Notes: generated from the letters alone by a model not told the origin. Positions 46,400-58,611 are shown, numbered from the stretch's first letter. The stretch: 64,000 nucleotides of DNA from Nepenthes gracilis (GCA_033239525.1 BSYO01000002.1:28626068-28690067); one strand, 5' to 3'. A program made the numbers and translations.

Positions 46400-48047
46400 T
46401 ATAATATTTAAATCCCAAAATTTATATTAATGATACTAAATTTTAGTAAATTAATAGATTATTGATATTAATTGTTAATTCGAATTAAAAATTAAGTGTT
46501 GAATTGAAATGATTTAGGTTTGAGAGGTGCCTAATGTGCACCTAACCTATACATAAGCACATTTTATACAAAATAATTGCGCTTTAAATATGCATAAGAG
46601 GCACTTGTGTGTGTTTAGTCGGGATTAGTGGCACGTGAGGCATGCCTATTAGATACTCGTGCACATATTTAAAGAAACTTTTGCTCATGATCTGCGTTTG
46701 ATCAGTATATATGCGCTAATCTATTAAGAAAAGTACTTTTAGCCTATTCCACTCATTTCTAATAAATTTTTGTGAGACTAGAGAGAAAGAGAGGAAAAAT
46801 GAGAAGGTAAATTTAAATTAAATCAAAGCAAACTCTTAATAATTTTAAGTAAAGACGAGTGTATCTATACTAATTTATTTATTTATGCTAATTTTGTAAA
46901 AAACTTTTTGAGTATTTTTTGTCCAATACTTATATATGTGATATTTATTTACTTTTTTTATTATATCACACGTACACGTTAATTTGATTCCTATTTGATG
47001 AGATTTTTTAAAGAATATGTCTCAAATTCATAAATATCATATTAAAATCTTCAAATCTTTATAGATATGCTCTTACATGTCTCTTATTTGCTTATAAAGT
47101 AATAAAAATTTTACTTTAATTTTGATAAAGGTAATCTATTTTTTAAGAATTAGTGAAAAATTTATATATTTATATAGAATTTTTAGTTTTAGTTAAGTAA
47201 GAACTATTATAGAGAATCGACGAAATATGTTTGAACATATTATAATATATTATTTGAAAAAAAAATTATCCTAATATCTACCAGTTAGAAAATTGATGTT
47301 TGATTCCGACTATGAGAAATATTATGTAATCGATTTACCAACAAGTCATAATAATAGTGTATGATTTCTTACTATGTTGTAATAATTGTAATTTGAATCT
47401 TGATATTCAGTTATTATTGGTGAGATTATCTTTGATATTTGGTTCTTATATATTTAAAAGATTTTATATATTTTACATTCTTACACGTTTAGATAACTTT
47501 TGCATACTTTATATTTTTATATATTTGAATAATTTTTTTATAATTTATATTTGTATACATTTGTACGATTTTGATATGTTTTACATTTACACTTTGTATG
47601 CGATTTTTTGCATGTTGTATCGCTTTTTTAATATTATTATCATTTTTTTATTTTTAAATATTTATTTATTATATCCATATATATAAATTATATATATATT
47701 ATTGAGCATTAAGTTTACCTTCATCACATTATTTATGATCTTTTAGATTAGTGTGTTTGTATATATTTATAAGGATTTCGTACTTTGGAAAAGCATATTG
47801 GAAGAAATAGTTTTTAATATACTTTACTTATATTTTGATTATTCAATTTGAGGTTTGTTAATTCAATTTTTGGACTGTATATATTATGTCTTCGAACCAA
47901 AAATTATTATAATTCTTTATAATGTTAGATATATCATTAGTTGCTCTACTTATGTGTTTGAGATGCATTCCTTATTGTTTGTTTAAGTCGGTCAATGAAT
48001 GAGTTATCGGAGCGACCTTTAAATGTGGCTCTTGGATATTATATTTA

Positions 48048-48306
48048 TGTTGCGTCATCGGATCCTTGCACTGATTAAGACGAGGATCCGTCAATAATAC
48101 CAAATGATACGTGAGGGAATAAGTAGGAGAGGGAGAGTACGAGGACTAAGGGAAACCAAATTTACGTAGAAACTCTTGTTGCGTCCTCGGATCCTTACTC
48201 TAATTAGGACGAGGATCCGACATCAATATCAAATGATACGCGAACGAATAAGTAGGAAAGGGAGAGTACAAGGACTAAGGGACACCATATTTATGTGGAA
48301 ACCCTC
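48048..48306. repeat. 130-bp tandem duplication of an LTR U5 terminus
   Basis: TGTTGCGTC(A/C)TCGGATCCTT begins at 48048 and again at 48178. The units share GATACG(C/T)GA, AATAAGTAGGA and GGACTAAGGG blocks with scattered substitutions. Confidence 0.88.
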
Positions 48307-48901
48307 CTTTTAAATAAGAAGGAAAAATCACGGGACTTTTGTCCACTGCTTCACTATATTGAGTGGGATTACAGAGAGATTACAAAACGCACTCTAGCCT
48401 TTCTCTCTCTTACTTCTCTTTCTATAACAGCTAAGTGAGTTTTAAATGTTAGGATCCCTTGTCAGGTGCACATTTAATATGTTTATAGTGATTGAGCCAT
48501 CTTTGAGAGAGATCCACATGGCGCTGGCGTGTGTAGGAAAGTTTGCCACCAATTCCACCAACCCCGTTCACCATGCGAGGGACGTTGCGTACATGCCAGT
48601 TGATCTCCTGTGCTGTCATATCTGTAGTAATCGGGCGAATGCTATAGGCCATCATTCTCCATGCAGTTTGACAGGACCTGCTATCAAATCTCTAGCACGC
48701 TGCTTTTTCAGGCGTGGCTGACGTCCGAGGCCAACCTTGGGTCCACGAGTCTCTGTGGACTTTCAGCCTATTATGCCGTATGGGCTGGCCCTAGCGCCTG
48801 GGCTTCTTAAGCCTATTGGGATTACTAGATCTTTATGGCATTAGGGTCCAATTCCAGGAAAATGGATCTTATCAGTGGGCTTTGAGTATCAGTACCCATC
48901 A
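48048..48901 (-). mobile_element. solo LTR, minus orientation, with duplicated U5 end
   Basis: The plus strand reads TGTTGCGTCATCGG...GTACCCATCA (minus: TGATGGGTAC...GACGCAACA), flanked by perfect ATTTA duplications (48043-48047 and 48902-48906). The R/U5 side contains the reverse of AGTCCCGTGATTTTTCC. The terminal 130 bp is duplicated in tandem. It has the same termini as the LTR at 120-1045. Confidence 0.87.
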
Positions 48902-49069
48902 ATTTAAATATTTATTTATTATTATACTATTTAACAATATTTATTATAGGATCGTATTTTGACATTTATATTGAATTTAAATTAATTGTTGAATTAATTT
49001 ATTTATGGGTATTGATTAAAGTCTAATGTGATACATTTTAAATTTTGAGTCTTGGAGCGTGACAAGGCC

Positions 49070-49830
49070 TTGACAACCTTGGCATTGCTCTCAGCAATCA
49101 AATTCTTCATCAAATATTAGTTTGAATGCTTTCTTTTCCTTTCCACAACTGAGGGGCATTTAGTGGGCTTTCGTTAGCATATAACATTGTGCAAAATATT
49201 TCCTCGTCAAACTAACAATTGAAATCAAATTCAACCTTATATTTGGTACATACCACACGCCTTACAGTATAAGTTTTGTAATATTATTTGCCTACCAACA
49301 AACATCCCAATACTAATTACGATTAATAAGCCATCATTTTTTATTTTTAACACCACAAATGCCCTTGAAAGTATAGGAGTGAAGGACTTTCTTGATATCA
49401 CAAGAAATGAGAATTCGTTATCTAACACCCAACTCTTTTTGTGGCTCACAAAACTTTGTATATTCTCTGCATTGACGACTAAAAAGTCTCCATATATAAT
49501 GATTGAAACTCCATCATTGCCATTGTGATCCATTTTTTTTATCATTTGCTATCAACCTTTTCTTTTGCTTTCATTTGAAGTAATTTCACTTCATATAACC
49601 TTTTTATCATAACAATAGTATTTAATTCCCTTAAACTTGGACTAACTACTATTCCTCTCCAACCTCTCTCCGTTGGTTTTGCTTTCCCGTGACCACTTGT
49701 TGTGGCCAAGGCACTTAGTTCTCCCATAACATCATCGCTTTCCTACCACCTAGTCTCATTTATAAGCAAATAATCGATGAGCTCATCAAGATTAAGCGTG
49801 TTTTTCGGATAATAATGTTGTCACATTATA
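49070..49830 (-). pseudogene. copia gag-protease relic
   Basis: Two minus-strand frames read as decayed copia protein. 49542-49727 (GHGKAKPTERGWRG ... LYEVKLLQMKAKEK) resembles the Arg-rich/zinc-knuckle end of gag. 49237-49545 (SHKKSWVLDNEFSFLVISRKSF ... NDG) aligns with the protease segment W-V-x-D-S-G-A-S-x-x-V-T-x-R. Catalytic DSG reads DNE. Further decayed protease sequence (FDEE...) continues to about 49080. No LTRs were found around it. Confidence 0.65.
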
Positions 49831-52044
49831 ATTATACAATGTTGATAATGAAGTCAATAACACTAACGCGTTGTGATGTACGGAAGGGGAAGAGAAGGGA
49901 GGGAAAAGAGAAATCTGGGAAGGGAGAGAAATAGAATGAGAATCAGGGGAAGGAGAATGAGAAATCAGGAAAAAGAGAGAAGTAGAGACTAAAAGAGAGA
50001 AAAATAATTATAATTAATCAAATTTTATTCAATTCATCAATATTAAATTTAATGATAGAGTTGGGATTGGAGTCCTCATATAGAGAACCTTATACCTAGG
50101 ATAATTAAAAATAAAATTGTAATTAAATAACTTCTAATTTAAAAATAAAATTAAATAAAAAAATAAAAATTAAGTTAGAAAAAATAAATATTACTTCCAA
50201 CTCAAATAGACTCACATATTTGGCAATGGACATATCCAAGAAATAACAGTTTAATTAAATTATATAAAAGATCACACCAAATAATTGTTACATTATCTAT
50301 ACATAATGTGCTGGATTATTGGTCACTCTTGTATGAGCTCATATTTATTTGATGTGTTATTTACTGGTTCGATCATATGGGTATTATACTCATATGGAGG
50401 ATTGGAGTTTTTGCATGCTCGACTAGGGTCTAAAGCGTTGATTCTAGATGAGGAGCGCTTGAAACATACTTGAGGGGCGTCCAAAGAACGGAATCTAATT
50501 TTTGGGCGCTTAAAGCGTGCCTGAGAGGTAATAATTATGGACAAGCATAATAACAGATTTTGGCATGGGCAATCGCATCAATCCAATTAACAGTTACAAA
50601 AGTTTTATCTAAACTTGACTTGTGCCCTACCTGCCAATTTCAAACAGGTTTAGATATTTTGTTTCGAAATAATTATCCCAAATATTTTGTGACATCTTAA
50701 TATGCTCTTTTGCTTTCATCACGAAAAGCTTAATAGCCCGCCGGTCTTTTTCCATAATAGTTATGATATCAGGAAAAATTGAGACCATTGAGATAGCCAT
50801 ATTTGGAGAATTAAACAAATTATTAATGAAATATTTTCAATACGTGTTAAAAAATCACATAATTTAATGTATTATTTATTACATATAAATATAAATGAGT
50901 TTATATAAATTTTTTTTGAAGATATGATAAAATCTTATTAGGCAGCATTTTACACTAATAAAATCAAATGTAAAAACTTTATAAAACTAAGTATTTAATT
51001 ATTAAAAATTATTTCCTACATTAAATAATTACTAATTTAAGAGTTTATTTTTCTCACATCATCCATTGTTTTTTTTTTGTTTTATATGAAAATAAATCAC
51101 TAATGTAACTTTTATAAATGATAAAATAAAATAACATATCCATAAATAGTTATATATTTTTATGTTATTAACTAAATAGTTATATCTGCTGTTGGACTAT
51201 CATAAATAACTATATTTATTTAAAATTTCACATTTAATTTTAAAAATATCCAACATAATGTGCTAATTTACCAATTAATTTTTTTTAAAAAAATTTGGGG
51301 GCTGTCCTTTGTACAAAATTAGGGATTTTATTTTTCTTTAAAAGCAGGACTTTATTTTTTAAAAAAATAAATTATTATATTAAAATTTAATGATTTAAAT
51401 TTAAAATTTAAAAAAGGTTAAAGGTAGCTATATTTTGAATTATTTTATAATATTAATATCAATTAAATATTAAATTTAATAAAACTAATTATGTAGAGGT
51501 AATTATTCAATGTTTAAACTTTTAACCATTTGAATTTTTTTTAATTCAACGATTCAAATGAGAAATAGAATTTTACTTTTTATTAACAACTTATTTGGTA
51601 GGATAAAATAAAAATTTTATTCCTATTTTATTTTTAATAAAATTATTATTTTATTCTTTAGTTACTTTAATTGTAAAAATAATAATTTTAAAAGGAATTG
51701 TTATTTCTTTAAAATAAGGAATAAAAATACCAACTCCTTATTGATATTTTTTATTCATGATTATCAATCAATAACTATTTTAATATATATTTTTATATTT
51801 ATCATTACCTCAAATTAGATTTGATAAAAATTAAATTTAGGCCGATTATGAGCCAAATTTAAATAAAAAATTATGACTACTAAATCAGATCGGTCTAGAT
51901 ATATTCATAATCTAAGTTGGGCAAAAACATAATTTTTTTATTTTTAAATATTTTTTTCTTAAAAATCATAGATGCATATTAAGAATATTATATGTTAGCA
52001 TATTTCGTGATTGTGTCTGATTAATTATTGATATATTATCTAGT
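49831..52044. other. AT-rich spacer with LTR-like scraps
   Basis: A GA-rich tract (49880-49995) and a stretch at 50330-50530 (GAGGATTGGAGTTTTTGCA...) that resembles the U3 of the LTR at 36422-37416. No gene or target duplication was found. Confidence 0.4.
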
Positions 52045-53100
52045 GTCACGAAAATTTTGGTCAGATTCACACTTGATGTTTTATAAATGTGGAACTCTCA
52101 GTATCCACACTTACCTTACATCTAATCCACATTCGAGTGCCTTTTCTAAATGCCTATGATCGACGTGCGCCCGATACACACACGAGCACTTTTTCTAGAA
52201 TGCCCATACTCGATGTGTATTCGAGTCGTGCACGAGCGCCTTTTTTCATAATATTCCAACTCAAGGTAAGCCCAAGATACGCACAAGCACACTTTTTAAA
52301 ATGTCTACACTCAATATGCGCTCGAGACGTGTATAAGCACATTTAACACAGTTCAATCGCGCCTAATGCGTGCTCAATTGGTGCATGAGCAAAAGGACAC
52401 GGGCCTGATGCACCTGTGCGGCTCTCTAGTGTTGAGGCATGTATATTTTATTTGTTATATCATTTTAACCTAATTTTTTACCCTTTTTATAAACACCCAC
52501 CTTCCACAATTTATGTAGAAATTGAGGAAATATTTTACAATGTAGCTCCTTTAAAGACTTCATCTTTAATACTTGTAAAAGCTACTTTTTAAGAAAACTG
52601 TTCTTCCATTATTGAGTATAAATTTTAAAGCTTTCTTATTACGCACTCTCAAAATTATACTCATTTATACACATGTTTTTCTACATGTTGATTTCTATAC
52701 GAGACGTGGGTGGTATGAAAATTAAAATCTAATAATGTGTGAAAATTCTATGACACGTGAACCAAAATTGACAAAATAGTTGAAAGATATCCGATTCTAT
52801 TGTTGAAGGTAAATTCAATGAGTTCTTTTGTAAGGATTATAAGTTGGTAGTAAGTTAAATAAAATTTAATACATTTATACCATATAATTTATAAATTGAC
52901 TTTTTTAATATATTACTTTTACTGATTGCAGAAATTTAAAGAGTTTTACTTAATAACCGTAGTTATCGAGTTTTTTTTTATAACTTGATTGTTTAATTGT
53001 GGATGATTACTTTATATACATCTAATTTTGAATATATTTTACGTATATTATATATTTGTATGTATTTTAATTCTATAATTTTAAAAATGGTCAAAATATT
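52045..53100 (+). mobile_element. decayed giant-LTR-like fragment
   Basis: It starts TGTCACGAAAATTTTGG and contains GAGTGCC/CGAGCGCC-rich repeats, then a GTTGAGGCATGTAT motif that also occurs at 15920-15935 in the intron-5 element. The right end is not definable. Confidence 0.35.
52128..52350. repeat. about 65-bp degenerate tandem repeat
   Basis: About three and a half units of the pattern CGAGTGCC-TTTTCTAAATGCC-TA-CTCGATGTGCG, each substantially diverged. They create the short Arg/His/Phe-rich frames seen here. Confidence 0.6.
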
Positions 53101-53560
53101 TTGGGATTTGGGACTTCCTAATAATTTTCAATATGAAAAATTACTATAAAATATCTTAAAAAGTTATTATATATACATTAAAATACTACATAAATATATG
53201 TTTAAATAAAAAACCTTTATATAAAAATTATTAATTATACAAAAATATAATCTACTGATATGATATTTTAAATATTGTATATATTTGAAACAAAAATATA
53301 TTTATAAAAAATCCATAATTCAAACCAATTCAGCCAAAGTCAGTTACATTCACTCGTGACTGTATCCCTTTTTTAAAAATAATGGGGCTTAATTTATTAT
53401 TAATTTTTATCTATAATATTGATATATATTGATCAAATTATATTCAAACTTTTTAGCATATATTTAAATATTATTTCTTTAGATAATGATAAAATAATTA
53501 TTTTATATTAACTTATTGATTATTTATATTACTATTATTATATATTAACTATTTTAAATT

Positions 53561-54558
53561 TGTTGGGCTCCAGTATGAAGGCCCATAAAAGCACAGCCCA
53601 AGTAAAGAAGNTCCCAGAGACACTCTCACAAGTGAGAAGCCCAAGGGTCGAGAGCCCAAGAGGTTTTGCAACTGCCCGAGAGGTCAAAAAGAAGCACTCG
53701 GACTTTTCCCCAGAAGGCCCCCAAGAGCTGCTCTGTCTCACAAGCCTGCAAGCTTACAAGGAGACTCACAACCAGACGAGAACCGCCCGTTCATGGCCGG
53801 GGATGCCAGTTAGCCTATTTCGCCGGTTTCCAAGAAAGCATGCAATTACTGCCAGTCGTCGTATCAACAGGGTACGCCTAGTCAAATCAAGGCTGATATC
53901 CAGATCCTGTACACCCGACACACTCAGATGCTGCAGCGGCGCCGTCCTCATGCCACTCCCTACACGTCAGCTGCATTAAAGGAAGCCAGTGGACCCGCTC
54001 CTCAACCGCCGGATGGACGCCACGTGTCTACTCCCCAACGGCTCGATTTCCACTATAAATACACAGCAAGACCCCTTTCAAAGGGAGGAGCTTTTCAGAC
54101 TCAACAACTCTGAGCCCTAAAGCTTCAACCGGGCACTCTCTCTCTCCACACTCAACTCCTCAAAGAAGAGTAAAAAGACTCCCAGCGAGCATAGCTTCCT
54201 TAGGAGAGAAACACAAAACGTGAGATAGGGAAGGGATTAACCCTCACAACTGTACTCTGTAAAATCTCCAACCCATATAGTGAAGTTCTGTACAGGTCCT
54301 GAGCCTCGTGGTTTTTTCTCCCCATTCAAGAGGAGGTTTTTCACGTAAAATATCCAGTCTCAATCCTCATCTCGTATCCAACACATCATTCACTTGTGTT
54401 GCCTGATTCCACGGACCGGACGGGACGCGCCTCTGCATCTCTCGGCCGTGTTGGACCCTTTGGATCTAACACCCCTGATCAACGAGCCTTCCTAAGAGAT
54501 CCGGCTGGGACGTCCCTAACCTTTGCGTCTCTCGGACCCGTGAAACCAGAACGCAACA
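53561..54558 (+). repeat. 5' LTR of the Tat-like element
   Basis: 998 bp, TGTTGGGCTCC...CGCAACA, with TATA box CTATAAATA (54053-54061). It contains one undetermined base (53611). Relative to the 3' LTR it lacks a 15-bp TGGAGGTTTCGCAAG-type unit and shows several C-to-T/G-to-A differences. Confidence 0.93.
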
Positions 54559-54577
54559 TTGGCGCCGTCTGTGGGAA
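54559..54577 (+). other. primer-binding site of the Tat-like element
   Basis: TTGGCGCCGTCTGTGGGAA directly follows the 5' LTR. TGGCGCC starts are typical of plant gypsy-type PBSs, complementary to a tRNA 3' end. Confidence 0.8.
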
Positions 54578-54633
54578 GGAAGAACAAAAAACTCACGGCT
54601 TCCTACCCCCCAACAACAAGCAACGCCCCAAGG

Positions 54634-55488
54634 ATGTTCAGCAGACAAGGCAGCACGTCCACCCGGGGAGAAGACCACCACGACGAGTGTCTCCCGTCGG
54701 GCGGTAGAATAAGCGGCGGCCCGGGCACCAGCGTGCGCAAACTGGCGCGGAAGGTGGACAGCCTCACAAGAGCCGTCCGCAGCCTCCAGCGGAAGGCAGG
54801 CGAACACTCTAGGAGCCCACGCTCCGAAAGCCCGCGCCATACGGCGCTCCGGAGACAGCAGTCGGCGCGGGCTCCAGGCGAGTTGAGGGATTACCTCAAC
54901 AAAAAGAAGTCCATGAGTCCGGCCCCATCAAGGAGGGGGCTCAAGAGGCTCTGGAAGACTGTCTTTGGACCCAGAGCCGGCGAAGCAACTCAGCCGGTAG
55001 AACCAGAAGACCCCTTGCCCCCGAGGACAGGGGAAGGAAGGAGAAGGGCGAGCGCCCATCAGAAGACCCAACGATCGTCCGGGCACGATAAGCCCGAGCG
55101 GATGGTCCTTGGGGGAGAAAAACACTCAGGCCCATTGGCTTTCACTGACTCCATTACCAACATCTTGAGGCAGATCAGGAACGAGAAGTTCCTAAGATGG
55201 CCCAAGGCGTTGAAGAACCCGGAGGGAGGTGACCAATGGGAATACTGCCATTACCATGGCAGCCGTGGCCACGACACCGAGGACTGCAAAAAGCTCCAGG
55301 CGGAACTCGAGCGGCTGGCAACGGAAGGATATCTCGACCACTTCCTGCGAAGACGAGCGCCCCGGAGCGCAGCGGCCGATCCACGATGCTCAAGGGGCAA
55401 GGCCATAATGGGGCGGACTAAAAAAAAAAAAAGAAAAGAGAGACAAAAAGCCTTGGAGGCCACTCAATGTAAGAAAAATGTGCATTAA
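54634..55488 (+). pseudogene. internally deleted gag
   Basis: The frame is open from the PBS (54559); its first ATG is at 54634, giving 284 aa. The basic, Arg/Ser-rich N-terminus (KLARKVDSLTRAVRSLQRKAG) is followed by LAFTDSITN, then directly ILRQIRNEKFLRWP and a knuckle-like CHYHGSRGHDTEDC with KLQAELERLATEGYLDHF. In intact relatives the capsid core (retrotrans_gag domain) lies between the PFTDSI-like and QI-like motifs, so about 250 residues are missing in frame. The tail is a Lys-rich run at an A homopolymer (55421-55433). Whether a protein is made is unknown. Confidence 0.75.
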
Positions 55489-55618
55489 TAAAACGTGCAT
55501 TTGTTACCCCTACAACGAAGTGTTTCCATACTCTCTCCTCGACCGCTTCCTGCGAAGACTCGAGCGCGGCCCCGGAGCAGCAGGAAGCAACTAGCAACTC
55601 ACGGCATTCAACAAACAA

Positions 55619-55936
55619 AAACTCGGCTGTGACCGAGCTATCCCAGAGGCCGGGCCCTTGAGGTCATAATAAAAACTCGGCTGCGACCGAGCGGTCAGGC
55701 AGGCCGGCCCGAGGTCATAACAAAACTCCTATTGTGACCGAGCGGTCCCAGAGGCCGGGCCCTTGAGGTCATAACAAAAACTCGGCTACGACCGAGCGGT
55801 CCCAGAGGCCGGGCCCTTGAGGTCATGACAAAAACTCGGCTGCGACCGAGCGGTCCCAGAGGCCGGGCCCTTAAGGTCAAAACTCAGAAACTCAACCGTG
55901 ACCAAACGGTCCCAGAGACTGGGCGACAAAAATAAA
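55619..55936 (+). repeat. 53-bp tandem repeat array, about six units
   Basis: Units begin about 55621, 55674, 55726, 55778, 55831 and 55885, with consensus ACTCGGCTGCGACCGAGCGG then TCCCAGAGGCCGGGCCCTTG then AGGTCATAACAAA. Each unit holds a CTCGG...CCGAG inverted repeat able to form a hairpin. The outermost units are the most diverged. Confidence 0.92.
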
Positions 55937-56211
55937 CCCAGAGGGCTAAGAGCTAGAAGTCCCTGAGAGGGCTGCACGCCCAAAGTCCAAAAAGGTGAAG
56001 GATCAAACACCTGAAGAGAGTCGCCCGCTTGGAACAAAAAGTTAAGCGCTGTGCGACGCGCCGCAAAAAAAAAAACACACGAATGTACAAGACACAAAAG
56101 AAACGTCCGAAGCTCTGAAGCGAAAAGGACAAAGTCTTATTCACAAAAAAGGAATTTTTTGTACAAGTATGACAAAACAAAAAACAAAATAAAGAACAAG
56201 GAGGCAGCATG

Positions 56212-58204
56212 TCAAGGAAGTGCCGCTCGGTCTCTTCCTCTCCAAGCCTCATGGGCTCCCGAGGATCCCGTATGCTCCGCCGAAACTGCCTCCTCAGGCG
56301 TAAGAGGTTCACTATCAGGCCCTGCCTGAGGAGGGCCAGGGAAAGGCCTACCATCAACGCCGTACAAGTCTTCCATGCTCAAGGCACCAGCATTCCTGGG
56401 ATCGAGGACGGCCACAGGGAACCGCGGAAGGATCAATCGCGCCACTCGGCGACACATGCGAACACCGTCCCGGAACTTGCCGTCCAGCACAGGAGTCATC
56501 TCAGCAATCTGCACGGACGTCCTCAACCTCTCCTCCTGGCAAAGGATTCGTTCCTGAAGGAGGCTCTGCCTAAGCCGCAGATCCTTGACGGTAGCCTCGA
56601 GAGAAGCAATCTTCTCCTTTGCTCCAGCTAGCTCCGCTTCCACCCGTTGTGCAGCCTCACAAGCGGCCCTCGAGGACCTCACTTCTAGACGGGACTGAGC
56701 GATCACTCCCACTAGTCCGTTGAGGCCGGCTATCAAGCTTTGGAGCTGCTACAGAAAAGTTCGTCAAAACGCAAACAGGAAAAAGCAAAGAGAAAAAGGG
56801 AAGCAACAGGCTACCTTAGAAACAAGAGGGTCATCCCCTATGCCACACTCCATGTGGGACTCGGACTCCTGCGGCTCGCTCCTAAGCCCCGCAGGCGCCG
56901 CCTCGGATACAAACTCGTCAGCCACGGAAGGCGCTGGAAGGTCTGTCTCGAAGTCAGCGCCCCTAAGAACCTCAGGCAACTGCTTGGTCTCAACCACAAC
57001 AGGGCGCCCAGAAGGATCAGAAGGCGCGAACTCGTCAACACTCAAATCCACGACCTCCACCACCTCTCGGATCATTTTAGCTGATATTCCCCTCTCAGAA
57101 TCCCTCACGGCACTCCCGCCTCCTATGTCCTCGGAAGGATAATCAATCCTGCCCGAGACGTCACCAGGCAAAGTAACGGGAGCGCCGGGAACCAAATCAT
57201 CACTGGGGGTCTGGATGTCTGAGGACCGCGCACTCTGAGGAAGAATCTCCACGGGTGTAATAGGGAGATTAGTAGTGGAAGTGAAGGCGAGACCGCCAGA
57301 TCCTGGGGGCCCCGGAAAAGAGGCTTCAGTCCTCATCCTCTTGATCAGAGGGACATCGTCATCATCATCACAAGAGGTCTGGGTCTCAAGAAGCTCTCCA
57401 CTCCGCGCAACAGCTCTTGAGGGCTCGGCCGAAGTATTAGCAGTGGAAGTGAAGGCGAGACCCCTAGGCCTCGAGGACTCAGAGAAAGAGTCCGCCCCCG
57501 ACCTCGTAGGCAGAGAAGCAGCCACGTCATCGTCGCTCATGTCCTCGATATCAAAATCCTCATCATCACTTGAGGAGCGCTCGGCGGTGGGTCCTCCAGT
57601 CCTCAGTCTCTCCCTGGCCGTTACGAGAGGAACTGGACGGGGAGCCTCGTCCCGCGGTTCCCACTTGGCTTCCCTGAATTTGTCAGCAGCCAGCCAGATG
57701 TTGCGCTTGTTCAAATGGAAGGTCCACAGATTGGCCAGCACCAAATCCGTATGCGCCTTCACTTCCTTCCGGTCCTCCTCCCGAGGGGTCGAGCAAGATC
57801 AAGCTAGCCACCTTCCCCCACGTAGTGGGAATGGCCCAGTGCTCGTAAACGCCGAGGAAGAAGAACTTGTCCTTCCACCGCCTCGTAGAATCCGGGTTGC
57901 CCCCACACAGCGAAGAAAATTCCGGCGGGGAGTCATTACGATCCAGTCAAGGTTCTGCGTAAAGCGGAGCAACACCTTGACCACGAGAGCATTCAAGAGC
58001 TTCTCATAGCACCGGAAGAAGACATACAAGGACACCAGATACCTCATCGCATTTGGCTGAAGCCTGGCAAGAGGCACGCCGAGCGCCCTCATGATATCAT
58101 AGAGCTCCATCGGAATGGAAAACCGTAACCTGATACTGAGCTCAGATCTCCGCAAGCTTGTCAAGTGTCACCGTGGAAGCAATATCTCTCACTCTAGGCG
58201 CCAT
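56212..58204 (-). pseudogene. antisense gene of the Tat-like element (plant aORF, putative gypsy-type transposon domain)
   Basis: Transcribed against the element. It starts at ATG 58204 (MAPRVRDIAST...). The N-terminal part reads RFSIPMELYDIMRALGVPL, then QPNAMRYLVSLYVFF and RRWKDKFFFLGVYEHW, the pattern of the 'putative gypsy type transposon' (Transposase_28-like) domain. It then has an acidic, Ser-rich middle (57762-56815) and a coiled-coil C-terminal exon (56748-56212). At least three frame changes break the N-terminal part (near 58150, 57950 and 57780). The last two blocks join in phase 0 across a 66-bp GT-AG intron. A TATTTAAA box sits near 58295-58303. Cellular role unknown. Confidence 0.7.
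56749..56814 (-). other. probable 66-bp spliced intron in the antisense gene
   Basis: Donor AAG|GTAGCC at 56815/56814, T-rich body and acceptor TTTTCTGTAG|CAG at 56749/56748. Removal joins VSK to QLQSLIAGLNG in the same phase; unspliced, the frame ends at 56764. Confidence 0.6.
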
Positions 58205-58597
58205 GAAAACCAAAGAAAGGAAGAGAAAACGAAGTTCGAACGAAGGAGAAGACGAAAAACAGGCGCGAAGATGAAAAATCAGGGCAATGGAACGGTTTAA
58301 ATAAACCCTAGAGTACGAAAAAACGTACTCATTACCCTTGCCACGCATCGACAGGCCATTCGCCCCAGAAGTCTGGCAATCTCTCCTTCCCAAGGCGCCT
58401 GATAGCGCGTCACATCAGTAGGATACGGCATTTAATGCTCCAGCAGGAAAGTGAAACGGCGGCCCAGAAGAGGTCCGAGGACAACCACCTGTCAAGGTCA
58501 ACGCAGAGCTCGCCACCAGGACACACGCTCTCGGACGACTGACATCTCTAGTAGACCGACGACTTCATGCCAAACGACCAAGAACTTCGGGTCCTTT

Positions 58598-58611
58598 GGC
58601 ATGGGGGGCTA
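58598..58611 (+). other. polypurine tract of the Tat-like element
   Basis: GGCATGGGGGGCTA lies immediately before the 3' LTR start TGTCGGG. Confidence 0.75.

Larger units (their letters stand above)
46400..49064 (+). mobile_element. giant-LTR family relative, approximate ends, interrupted
   Basis: The left end (ATAATATTTAAATCCCAAAA) resembles the TGTAATATCCC terminus and the right end is TTGGAGCGTGACA (49052-49064), the family's TGACA end. The interior has a GC-richer Cys/His-coding stretch (46520-46700), a GA tract (46780-46805) and T/G/A-rich low complexity, as in 15444-17478. The I/F/Y-rich 109-aa ORF at 47357-47686 is part of the low-complexity tract. The solo LTR 48048-48901 is nested inside. 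Confidence 0.45.

Noticed and set aside
47357..47686. 109-aa I/F/Y/L-rich ORF resembling a membrane protein
   Set aside because: AT-rich low complexity with hydrophobic codons by composition; part of a repeat.
53611..53611. Ambiguous base n
   Set aside because: A sequencing or assembly ambiguity in the 5' LTR (the 3' LTR has CCC here); no biological meaning assigned.
57275..58009. 244-aa plus-strand ORF in the Tat-like element
   Set aside because: Mirror of the antisense gene, Ser-rich because the true frame is Glu/Asp/Ser-rich; no recognisable domain.
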